Source of the DNA: an uncultured bacterium
Lineage (GTDB): Bacteria > Cyanobacteriota > Vampirovibrionia > Gastranaerophilales > Gastranaerophilaceae
Length of the DNA stretch: 5,321 nucleotides
Assembly (NCBI GenBank): GCA_948684385.1
Contig: CAPQCU010000037.1
Span: forward strand, 1 to 5,321
Direction of reading: 5' to 3'
Shown here: positions 1 through 5,321 of the stretch, piece by piece
How the letters are laid out: each line of letters starts with the position of its first letter
Position numbering within the stretch: position 1 is the first letter of the stretch
Notes under the pieces: model-generated
Database searches by the model: none
Seen by the model: only the letters and a program-made list of their open reading frames with translations
Told to the model about the DNA's origin: nothing
Translations under genes and position numbers: made by a program

Positions 1-366
1 GAATCTATTTTAGAATCAATTGAAAAATTAACTTTATTAGAAGCTGCTGAATTAGTAAAAGCTATGGAAGAAAAATTCGGCGTATCTGCAGCTGCTCCTG
101 TAGCTGTTGCTGCTGCTCCTGCTGCAGCTGCTGCACCTGCTGAAGATGCTGATGCTGAAGTAAACGTAATCTTAGCTTCTGTTCCAGCTGATAAGAAAAT
201 CGCTGTTCTTAAAGAAGTTAGAGGTATCACTGGTCTTGGCTTGAAAGAAGCTAAAGATTTAGTTGATGGCGCTCCTAAAGCTGTTAAAGAAGGCGTTAAA
301 AAAGACGAAGCTGAAGCTATCAAGAAACAGCTTGAAGCAGCTGGCGCTACTGTTGAAATCAAGTAG
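1..366 (+). CDS. rplL: 50S ribosomal protein L7/L12, 5'-truncated by window edge
   Basis: This protein forms the flexible dimeric stalk of the large ribosomal subunit, which recruits and stimulates the translational GTPases (EF-Tu, EF-G, IF2). The frame is open from base 1, giving 121 visible codons before a TAG stop. The internal ATG at 64 lies in the middle of the conserved N-terminal dimerisation domain (LLEAAELVKAMEEKFGVSA), so it is not the start; only a few N-terminal residues should be missing. The order is: helical N-terminal domain, an Ala/Pro-rich hinge (about bases 88-144), then the globular C-terminal domain with the conserved factor-binding stretch TGLGLKEAKDLVDGAPK and the ending GATVEIK. 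PADKKIAVLKEVRGITGLG resembles cyanobacterial L7/L12. The gene normally follows rplJ, presumably just outside the window, and an intrinsic terminator directly after it marks the transcript end. Confidence 0.97.
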   Translation, partial: ESILESIEKLTLLEAAELVKAMEEKFGVSAAAPVAVAAAPAAAAAPAEDADAEVNVILASVPADKKIAVLKEVRGITGLGLKEAKDLVDGAPKAVKEGVKKDEAEAIKKQLEAAGATVEIK

Positions 367-385
367 TTTGACATTTATTGTAAAT

Positions 386-419
386 AAAAATACCGGAACA
401 TTTGTTCCGGTATTTTTTT
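386..419 (+). terminator. intrinsic terminator after rplL
   Basis: A long, almost perfect hairpin has arms at about 386-399 and 404-417, with core taccggaac/gttccggta and a 4-nt loop. It is flanked by an A-run on the left and followed by a run of seven T at 413-419. It begins about 20 bases after the rplL stop. The A-run on the left means it could also stop transcription on the minus strand. Confidence 0.93.
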
Positions 420-431
420 ATGTTTCTGTAA

Positions 432-1289
432 ATTGTTAAGCAAATTGTAAAGAAAAGTGATGATATTGAACAAATTAATACAAAAATTGAGACTGTAAAA
501 AATGATGACGGAAGTTATATTATAAACGAATATGACAAAACCGGAAAACTATTGAAAAGTACGGAATATGACAGTTCAGGAAGAATTTCCCACGAACATG
601 TTGTTAATGAGGATGAAAGTTTTAGGGATAAATATTATACTTATGAAAACGGTAAATTAGAGCAAATTCAGGAAACAATACACTATGCTGACGGAAATTA
701 TACATATATCTTTACTGACGGTAATGGAAATTTGAAAGAAGAGCAAAAAGTTATTCATAATGAACATGGAGGCTTGACTTTTGATTCAACTTTTGGAGAC
801 GGAACACGTCGTGTACATACTAATAATGATAAAGGGCAAAGGCTAGAGAGTGTGTACTACACGGCAGATGGTAATGTAGAAAAAACAGAAGAATTTATAT
901 ATGATTTAAAGAACCCTGATTTGTATACTGTTATTACCAGAGACAACGACGGAAATACTATTTCAAAAGAACTCTGAGAAAACTATACATTTACAGATGA
1001 AGAAGGACGTATCTGGTACGGAAATCGTCTTTTAGACAGTAGTTATGATGCTAACGAGTCTGAACAGGATGTTTTAAAACTTCAAAAAGAGATTGATGTT
1101 CTTAAAAATTCACCTAATGCTAATCCTGATTTGATTGCTGCGTTTGAAGAATATGAAAATGCGATAAAAGAATATGATCAAAAAATGGATAGGTTCAACG
1201 CCCAACAAAATTACTTAGGTAATGTTTTGGATGGGTTAATTTCTCAAGTCGATAATTTTATTTCAATGCTTACACAAACTATTTCTTAA
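432..1289 (+). pseudogene. YD/MORN-like repeat protein, decayed (no start, in-frame TGA)
   Basis: One frame stays open from just after a TAA at 429-431 to the TAA at 1287-1289, apart from a single TGA at 975-977 (181 codons before it, 103 after). The first part contains short repeats of the form aromatic-x-D/E-x-x-G-x-L/I: YDSSGRI (567-587), YENGKL (642-659), FTDGNGNL (711-734), YTADGNV (858-878) and RDNDGNTI (939-962). The pattern resumes beyond the TGA with FTDEEGRI (990-1013), so the two pieces belong to one former protein. The last 80 codons look helical and coiled-coil-like (LKLQKEIDVLKN, AFEEYENAIKEYDQKMDRF). There is no in-frame ATG or GTG near the 5' end. The TTG at 552 has only a weak GGA upstream and sits inside a repeat. 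The 5' end therefore seems lost, with the remnant abutting the rplL terminator. The repeats recall YwqK-type or RHS-type families, but I cannot assign a function. A sequencing error at the TGA remains possible. Confidence 0.75.
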
Positions 1290-2091
1290 TAATTAAGAAA
1301 GATTTTAAAGCTCTTCCTGTGTCACCGGATTCTTGAGTTGATACAACATGAATATTTTTATAATCAAAAGAAGTAGAGCTTCCTCCGTCAAACGCCATTG
1401 CGCTGTCTAATCCGTAACTTGAGCATAAATCACGAGCTTCGTAAATATCCATCGGGTGCGCGTTTGTTACTATAAAAATATGTACTTCCTGAGCGCCTTT
1501 TTCAAGTGTTTTTAAGCCAATTAAAGTTCTTGCGGTTTTGTGTAAAACAGAAGCTGATTCTCTTATTACATTACCTTCTTTATCTTTTACAATAAAAAAT
1601 TCTTCTTCAAGCCGAAGGTTTGGTAAAAGCTGAGGTCCGCCTTGCGCAGAGTGTTTAACGGAACATAAGAAATCAACTTTGGAGTCGTGCTGGGCAATTT
1701 CGTATTTTAATTTGCTGTCGCAATCAAGAATTCTAAACTCTGTTCTGTTTAAAATCTTTTTCAAGTTTTGTCTTAAAACAGGATTGTTCATCATACCTTC
1801 GTTAAAAATCGGGTCTTCAATTGTTTGTGTGTCATTAACTATATAAGACATTGTTTTCTGGTTTTTAGGGTCAAAATAACCAGTGTTAATGGTAAGTAAA
1901 GATGACGATTTATTGTGCGCTTCTTTGTTTGTAATTAAAGAAGGTGATGATATAAACTGCATTTGTTTTTTTATTTTATCGCCGCTTAAGATGATGTGAT
2001 AAATTCCATCGTCAAAAGTTACGTCAATAGGCGCAGCAGACACTGAACCGAAAGATACACAAATTGCTAAAAGCATTAAAAGTTTTTTCAT
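1279..2091 (-). CDS. secreted phosphodiester glycosidase-family (NAGPA/DUF2233-like) protein
   Basis: This 270-aa protein starts with a typical signal peptide: MKK, a hydrophobic core at 4-17 and a likely signal peptidase I site at VSAA near residues 17-20. The mature protein should therefore lie in the periplasm or outside the cell. It carries the landmarks of the phosphodiester glycosidase family, named after N-acetylglucosamine-1-phosphodiester alpha-N-acetylglucosaminidase: NTGYFDP (69-75), GGPQLL (151-156), ARTLIGL (187-193), and MDIYEARDLCSSYGLDSAMAF leading into the hallmark DGGSST (235-240). Bacterial members are mostly uncharacterised and often linked to surface glycans, so the substrate here is unknown. 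The ATG lies one base after the lptF stop. AAAGGA, about 8 bases upstream inside the end of lptF, can serve as its ribosome site. It is the last gene of the lptB-lptF operon, suggesting an envelope-related role (inference). Its 3' end overlaps the opposing pseudogene by 11 bp. Confidence 0.82.
   Translation of the reverse strand: MKKLLMLLAICVSFGSVSAAPIDVTFDDGIYHIILSGDKIKKQMQFISSPSLITNKEAHNKSSSLLTINTGYFDPKNQKTMSYIVNDTQTIEDPIFNEGMMNNPVLRQNLKKILNRTEFRILDCDSKLKYEIAQHDSKVDFLCSVKHSAQGGPQLLPNLRLEEEFFIVKDKEGNVIRESASVLHKTARTLIGLKTLEKGAQEVHIFIVTNAHPMDIYEARDLCSSYGLDSAMAFDGGSSTSFDYKNIHVVSTQESGDTGRALKSFLIIKK
1283..1299. repeat. 17-bp perfect palindrome at the convergent gene junction
   Basis: ttcttaat (1283-1290), a central a, then attaagaa (1292-1299) form a perfect inverted repeat. 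It spans the stop codon of the plus-strand pseudogene and the last codons of the minus-strand glycosidase gene. As a hairpin it would be weak (one G-C pair) and has no proper T-tract on either side, so a terminator role is uncertain. No better terminator for the minus-strand operon was seen nearby. Confidence 0.4.
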
Positions 2092-2092
2092 A

Positions 2093-3217
2093 TTATAAGT
2101 CCTTTGATTTGTAAAAAGCTATAATCGCGCAAAGAAATGCCACAGGAGGAAACGCTGCTGTAACGAGCGGCGGTAAGACACCTTTTTCTGCCAGAAGGTC
2201 AAAAAATGGCAGAGTAATATAGTAAACAAATATACACCCAATTGCAATAGTAAACCCGATTAACCTTTGTTCTCTAGGTTTACTGAAACCTAACAGGCAC
2301 CCCATTATTGCAAGCAGAACACATACAAACGGATGGAAAAATCTCTGCAGGTATTTGTTGTACATAAGTCTATAGTCTTCATCAAGGTTTTCTTTTTTTA
2401 GAAGGTTTACGTAATGTTTTAAATCTTTATTATTAATATCTCTGTCTCTTTTAGTCGAGTTGAGCATAATTGTGTAAGCGTCTTCAGCATCTTCGCCGTT
2501 AAGAATAAACTCCTGAGGTTTTTTATTAATTTTATGGAAGATGCCTTCCTCTGTAACTTCATAAGATGTAATATCATTAAGAACCCAGCTTGGCTTACCT
2601 TCTAAGTCAACACCTTTGTATCCTGTCTCTGCAACAAGTATGTTTGTAAGTCCGTGCAGATCGTTAAAAACTTGCTGGGAGAAGTTTAAGACGATAATAT
2701 TGGTCATTTCATGATTAAAAAATCTTGAAACGATTACAGCTTGTTTAGGATGATTATTTTCATCTTTTTTTGTGTAAATATACTGGGTTAAAGTGCCTCC
2801 GCCTTTAATTTCCTGCAGCTTCTGGCAAGAATATGGTATCCACTTGTCGTAAGTTAAGAAACAAAGATACGTGACAATAAGGCTCAAAACAAGCAGCGGC
2901 TGGAGTATTCTCCAGAATGACATTCCAACTGCTCTAAAAATAGTAAGCTCAGAGTCTTTGCTTAGCTTATCAAATGTAAATAGTGAACCGAGAAGCAAGC
3001 CGACAGGAAATGCTTTACCAAGGATTTTCGGAAGCTCATATATTAATACCATTACGCCTGTTCTTACGGTGTATTCGTGGGAAAGGATTTTTTTGATGGT
3101 ATTAAGAAGCATTTCAGGTGCAATCCATACAATTGTGAAAAGAAGAATTGCAACAATTGTTGTGGTTAGAACCTGAGTAAAAATATATCTGTCATAAACT
3201 GTGAAAAGCTTTTTCAT
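2093..3217 (-). CDS. lptF: LptF/LptG-type permease of the lipopolysaccharide transporter (YjgP/YjgQ family)
   Basis: This is the inner-membrane permease subunit that, with LptB, extracts lipopolysaccharide and passes it to the periplasmic bridge. The 374 aa match the usual family length. Six hydrophobic segments lie at about 11-33, 56-80, 102-122, 290-311, 317-338 and 350-370. Three precede and three follow a periplasmic domain (about 123-285), as expected for this fold. The family signature after TM2 is visible as KLSKDSELTIFRAVGMS (84-100), the cytoplasmic coupling region that contacts LptB. RFFHPFVCVLLAIMGCLLGFS is the expected start of the second membrane half, near 292. The ATG is one base after the lptB TAG, suggesting translational coupling. 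Only one permease gene is present here, whereas proteobacteria have a distinct LptF and LptG pair. I cannot decide F versus G from sequence alone, so the symbol is provisional. Confidence 0.9.
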   Translation of the reverse strand: MKKLFTVYDRYIFTQVLTTTIVAILLFTIVWIAPEMLLNTIKKILSHEYTVRTGVMVLIYELPKILGKAFPVGLLLGSLFTFDKLSKDSELTIFRAVGMSFWRILQPLLVLSLIVTYLCFLTYDKWIPYSCQKLQEIKGGGTLTQYIYTKKDENNHPKQAVIVSRFFNHEMTNIIVLNFSQQVFNDLHGLTNILVAETGYKGVDLEGKPSWVLNDITSYEVTEEGIFHKINKKPQEFILNGEDAEDAYTIMLNSTKRDRDINNKDLKHYVNLLKKENLDEDYRLMYNKYLQRFFHPFVCVLLAIMGCLLGFSKPREQRLIGFTIAIGCIFVYYITLPFFDLLAEKGVLPPLVTAAFPPVAFLCAIIAFYKSKDL

Positions 3218-3218
3218 C

Positions 3219-3944
3219 CTAGAGCTTGAAGTCCTTTCCTAAATAGAATTCTTTTGCAACAGGGTCGTTTGCCACGTCAACGCTTTTACCCTGAATTTTA
3301 ATTTTACCGTCAAAAATAACGTAAGCTCTATCTGTAATAGAGAGAGTTGCTTTAGGGTTGTGGTCGGTAATAAGTACTCCTAAGCCTTTTTCTTCGGAAA
3401 TTTTTCTAATGTTGTCTTTGATTTCTCCAATAGCAATCGGGTCAATGCCGGCAAAAGGTTCGTCAAGCAGCATAAAATCCGGGCTTGCTGCTAAAGCTCT
3501 TGCAATTTCTACACGCCTTCTTTCTCCGCCTGATAAGGCTACCGCAGGAGATTTTCTAAGCTTCATTACGCCGAATTCAGTCAGAAGCTCTTCAAGCTTT
3601 GCTTTTTTTTCGTTGACTGTAAGTTTATCGTTCATTTCAAGCACAAGCTGAATATTTTCTTCTACGGTAAGTTTTCTGAAAATAGAATTTTCTTGCGGAA
3701 GATAACCGATACCGGCTTTTGCTCTTAAGTTCATAGGCCATGTCGTAATTTCTTTATCATCAATAAAAACCTGCCCTGTGTTAGGTTTTACAAGCCCTAC
3801 AATCATATAAAAAGTTGTTGTTTTTCCGGCACCGTTCGGGCCTAATAAGCATACAACTTCGCCTTTATCCATATAGAAAGAAATATCGTTAACGACGCTT
3901 CTATCTCCATATATTTTAACAAGATTTTTAGCTTCTATTCTCAT
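3219..3944 (-). CDS. lptB: LPS export ABC transporter ATP-binding protein
   Basis: This is the cytoplasmic ATPase that powers lipopolysaccharide transport through LptF/LptG. With the start chosen here it is 241 aa, the normal LptB length. Visible motifs are: Walker A GPNGAGKT (35-42), the Q-loop inside YLPQENSIFRKLTVEENI (an LptB-type sequence, 82-99), signature LSGGE (137-141), Walker B FMLLDEP (157-163), the D-loop region FAGIDP, the H-loop histidine in ITDHN (about 195), and the LptB-like C-terminus YLGKDFKL. An upstream in-frame ATG at 3959 would add five residues (MRGAE). I prefer 3944 because ggggag lies 5 bases before it (3955-3950 on the minus strand), because the predicted promoter gives only a very short leader for 3959, and because family members begin close to this MRIEAKNLVKIYG. 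It is first in the operon with lptF and the glycosidase gene. Confidence 0.95.
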   Translation of the reverse strand: MRIEAKNLVKIYGDRSVVNDISFYMDKGEVVCLLGPNGAGKTTTFYMIVGLVKPNTGQVFIDDKEITTWPMNLRAKAGIGYLPQENSIFRKLTVEENIQLVLEMNDKLTVNEKKAKLEELLTEFGVMKLRKSPAVALSGGERRRVEIARALAASPDFMLLDEPFAGIDPIAIGEIKDNIRKISEEKGLGVLITDHNPKATLSITDRAYVIFDGKIKIQGKSVDVANDPVAKEFYLGKDFKL

Positions 3945-3972
3945 TTCTGCTCCCCGCATTACCTATTTTACT

Positions 3973-4000
3973 ATGATACAACAAAAGCAGTTGATATTAA
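3973..4000 (-). promoter_or_regulatory. probable sigma70-type promoter for the lptB operon
   Basis: On the minus strand, TTAATA (4000-3995, two mismatches to TTGACA) is followed after 16 bases by TATCAT (3978-3973, one mismatch to TATAAT). Transcription would start near 3966, giving a leader of about 22 bases to the ATG at 3944. The region is generally AT-rich, so chance matches are easy and this is only a candidate. Confidence 0.45.
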
Positions 4001-4114
4001 ATTATTAACTTTTGTAACGAAACATTAAAAAAATATCAATTTTACTGAGTACAAATACTTTATTTATATGTAAGGTTAAATCAGGTTAATTGTAACAACT
4101 AAATTTTATTTAGT

Positions 4115-4120
4115 AGGAGG
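4115..4120 (+). promoter_or_regulatory. strong Shine-Dalgarno site (aggagg)
   Basis: A perfect aggagg lies 5 bases before the ATG at 4126. It fixes the start of the Gly/Met-rich protein and indicates efficient translation. It is the clearest ribosome binding site in the window. Confidence 0.9.
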
Positions 4121-4125
4121 TCATT

Positions 4126-5061
4126 ATGTCTCTGGGCATATCAGGAATAGGTTATAATCCATATATGAGCGGGCTTGGAACGTTCGGACTCGGTTCGGGC
4201 AGTTCATACGGTTCTTACGGTGACCCTTCAATGATGATGGGAGCAATGAGCGGTATGGGCGGAATGATGGGCTTTCCTGGCGGTATAGGAATGATGGGAA
4301 TGTACAATCCGGCATTTATGGCTCAGATGAATCAAACTTATCAGGACATGGAAAAATCCCAGCTCAGACATTCAAGTGCGATGCATGAGATTATGATGCA
4401 GAATAAAACAGATGCTTACAAAGCTGAAGACATGGCTTTATTTAGAAAAGCTATGGAAGATGCGAGCCTTAATACTGCAGTTGTAAACCTTGCTGAAAAA
4501 ATCAGAGAAGGTGATGCTGACGGTATTTGCGAAGAATTCGACAGAATGAAGATTGCACTTTATCAGAAGTATAATTCTTATCTAAAAGCGAATAGTGATA
4601 GACTTGATCCTAAAGAAAGCGTTAATAATATTATCGAAATGATGTACTCAGAAATCATTTCTAAGAAAACCGGCGAACAGGTAAGCTTGAGAAATGATAT
4701 TAAGCGCTATGGTGAGACTGCATTCAATCATGGATTTAACGAAAAATTCTTTGGTAAGAGCGATTATCACAAAAAATATACCGAAGAAACATTGAGTTAT
4801 TTATTCGGAACAAGAATAGATAACAAAGGCGGTAAAGACAGAATGGAAAAAATTGGCGGCGGATTTGGACGAGTTGCGGAAGCTGGTACTGCTATGGCAG
4901 CAGGTTACGGAGCAGGACTTGGATTAGCTGCAATAGGAAAAATCTGGAACCCGGCGGGTGTATGTAAAGAACTTGGACTTAAAGGTACGCATAAGTTTGG
5001 GAAATGGGCAGCTGTAGCAGCTCTTGCCGGAGATATAATCTGGCAGTGCTCAAGAGATTAG
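4126..5061 (+). CDS. uncharacterised 311-aa protein, Gly/Met-rich N-terminus and glycine-zipper C-terminus
   Basis: I do not recognise this protein. A perfect aggagg 5 bases upstream and a terminator after the stop support a real, single-gene transcript. It has three regions. Residues 1-60 are low-complexity, with 19 Gly and 12 Met plus Tyr and Ser; D33 is the only charged residue before D74. Residues 63-225 are charged and look helical, without a motif I can name. Residues 247-272 are Gly/Ala-rich with alternating glycines (G260, G262, G264, G266), like a glycine zipper; a second hydrophobic stretch (WAAVAALAGDIIW, 294-306) lies just before the C-terminus. These two could form a membrane hairpin. 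No basic N-terminal signal peptide is visible. Three cysteines (135, 280, 308) are scattered. It points away from the lptB operon. A surface, secreted or membrane-inserting protein is conceivable, but the function is unknown. Confidence 0.88.
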   Translation: MSLGISGIGYNPYMSGLGTFGLGSGSSYGSYGDPSMMMGAMSGMGGMMGFPGGIGMMGMYNPAFMAQMNQTYQDMEKSQLRHSSAMHEIMMQNKTDAYKAEDMALFRKAMEDASLNTAVVNLAEKIREGDADGICEEFDRMKIALYQKYNSYLKANSDRLDPKESVNNIIEMMYSEIISKKTGEQVSLRNDIKRYGETAFNHGFNEKFFGKSDYHKKYTEETLSYLFGTRIDNKGGKDRMEKIGGGFGRVAEAGTAMAAGYGAGLGLAAIGKIWNPAGVCKELGLKGTHKFGKWAAVAALAGDIIWQCSRD

Positions 5062-5070
5062 GTTGATTAT

Positions 5071-5097
5071 AAGGTTCGTTAAAAACGAACCTTTTTT
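5071..5097 (+). terminator. intrinsic terminator after the Gly/Met-rich protein gene
   Basis: Perfect 10-bp arms aaggttcgtt (5071-5080) and aacgaacctt (5084-5093) surround an AAA loop and are followed by further T (six in a row, 5092-5097). It starts 10 bases after the TAG stop and separates this gene from the tRNA transcript. Confidence 0.92.
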
Positions 5098-5119
5098 GTA
5101 TTTTATCTTATTCCCCCTC

Positions 5120-5147
5120 TTGACATTTTGCTTTGATATCATATTAT
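5120..5147 (+). promoter_or_regulatory. consensus-like sigma70 promoter for tRNA-Gln
   Basis: A perfect -35 box TTGACA (5120-5125) is followed after a 16-base spacer by TATTAT (5142-5147, one mismatch to TATAAT). The predicted start, near 5154, lies only a few bases before the mature tRNA end at 5159. This is the best promoter match in the window and indicates the tRNA is transcribed alone. Confidence 0.8.
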
Positions 5148-5158
5148 AGTAAATGCGA

Positions 5159-5234
5159 TGGGACGTCGCCAAGTGGTAAGGCAGCTGGTTTTGGTCCAGC
5201 CATCTCGGAGGTTCGAATCCTTCCGTCCCAGCCA
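5159..5234 (+). tRNA. tRNA-Gln (anticodon UUG)
   Basis: This tRNA reads CAA (and CAG by wobble). All arms fold: acceptor tgggacg (5159-5165) with cgtccca (5224-5230), seven full pairs; D-stem gcc/ggc (5168-5170, 5180-5182) with loop aagtggtaa; anticodon stem gctgg/ccagc (5184-5188, 5196-5200) around loop ttttggt, which places TTG at 5191-5193; T-stem ggagg/ccttc (5207-5211, 5219-5223, one G-U pair) with loop ttcgaat. Discriminator G (5231) and an encoded CCA (5232-5234) complete 76 nt. The T1-A72 terminal pair is typical of bacterial tRNA-Gln. The variable loop (catctc, 5201-5206) has six bases, one more than usual. The gene has its own promoter and terminator. Confidence 0.97.
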
Positions 5235-5239
5235 AATAA

Positions 5240-5267
5240 AAAAGACCTGAATTTCAGGTCTTTTTTT
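5240..5267. terminator. bidirectional intrinsic terminator between tRNA-Gln and the convergent gene
   Basis: Arms aaaagacctga (5240-5250) and tcaggtctttt (5254-5264) surround a 3-nt loop. A T-run (5261-5267) lies on the plus side, and an A-rich stretch before the hairpin gives a T-rich tail on the minus strand. It starts 5 bases after the tRNA CCA end and abuts the stop of the minus-strand gene at the right edge, so it can serve both transcripts. Confidence 0.9.
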
Positions 5268-5321
5268 ACGTCCTCAAGAAGCTAGCATACTGCTGCTGCA
5301 TGTTAGCAATCAGAATATCCA
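5266..5321 (-). CDS. C-terminal end of an unidentified gene, cut by window edge
   Basis: On the minus strand one frame enters from the right edge and reads DILIANMQQQYASFLRT before a TAA at 5268-5266, which abuts the hairpin terminator. The stop position directly at a terminator and the absence of stops in the 17 visible codons support a real gene end. The stretch is too short to be sure, and it carries no recognisable domain. A competing short plus-strand frame starting at 5300 has no ribosome site. Confidence 0.5.
   Translation of the reverse strand, partial: DILIANMQQQYASFLRT

Noticed and set aside
88..150. GCT/GCA-rich tandem repeat
   Set aside because: It is simply the alanine-rich hinge of L7/L12, normal for this protein.
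2049..2091. Possible lipoprotein signal in the glycosidase-family protein (LAIC at residues 8-11)
   Set aside because: Ile directly before the Cys does not fit a lipobox, and the hydrophobic core continues past it to a better signal peptidase I site near residue 19.
2871..3176. 101-codon plus-strand frame
   Set aside because: It lies wholly inside the well-supported lptF gene on the other strand, has no ribosome site and resembles no family.
3358..3651. 97-codon plus-strand frame
   Set aside because: It is antisense to conserved lptB motifs (signature, Walker B); its Ser-rich composition is what the opposite strand produces.
4041..4070. Promoter for the Gly/Met-rich protein gene (TTTACT, then TATATG)
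   Set aside because: Too many mismatches to the -35 and -10 consensus in very AT-rich DNA. A promoter must lie between 3960 and 4110, but I cannot place it.
4124..4315. 63-codon minus-strand frame
   Set aside because: It is the complement of the Gly/Met-rich coding start, and no promoter or ribosome site supports it.
5050..5235. 61-codon minus-strand frame (MAGTEGFEPPRWLDQ...)
   Set aside because: It is the antisense translation of the tRNA-Gln gene, a well-known source of spurious protein predictions.
5159..5267. tRNA-Gln as an integration (att) site
   Set aside because: No repeated tRNA 3' end, integrase or foreign genes are visible in the window.

Overview
The window looks like a chromosomal segment from an AT-rich, Gram-negative-type bacterium. 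The L7/L12 core closely resembles cyanobacterial L7/L12, and an LptB/LptF pair implies an outer membrane. The low GC content, an uncharacterised Gly/Met-rich protein and a decayed repeat protein are also present. Together these make a non-photosynthetic cyanobacterial relative (Vampirovibrionia/Melainabacteria, such as the gut Gastranaerophilales) my best guess. That assignment is an inference from sequence resemblance, not a search result.

Layout from left to right. Positions 1-366 hold the 3' part of rplL, which ends at a strong intrinsic terminator (386-419). Positions 432-1289 are a plus-strand reading frame with YD/MORN-like repeats. It has no convincing start and carries one in-frame TGA at 975-977, with the repeat pattern continuing on the far side, so I call it a pseudogene. 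It runs tail-to-tail into a minus-strand operon, overlapping it by 11 bp inside a perfect 17-bp palindrome. The operon reads right to left: lptB (3944-3219), an LptF/LptG-type permease (3217-2093) and a secreted phosphodiester glycosidase-family protein (2091-1279). The genes are separated by single bases. A divergent intergenic region (about 3945-4125) holds a probable lptB promoter and the strong Shine-Dalgarno site of the next gene. Positions 4126-5061 encode a 311-aa protein of unknown function with a Gly/Met-rich, almost uncharged N-terminus and a glycine-zipper C-terminus, followed by its own terminator. A tRNA-Gln(UUG) with a consensus-like promoter and an encoded CCA end follows at 5159-5234. 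A hairpin terminator separates it from the C-terminus of a convergent minus-strand gene that is cut by the window edge.

Functionally, LptB is the cytoplasmic ATPase and LptF the inner-membrane permease of the lipopolysaccharide transport machine. The cotranscribed secreted glycosidase-family protein may act on a cell-envelope glycan. rplL and the tRNA are translation housekeeping genes. The 4126 gene and the repeat pseudogene are the lineage-specific accessory parts of the window. No mobile element, CRISPR array or phage gene was seen.
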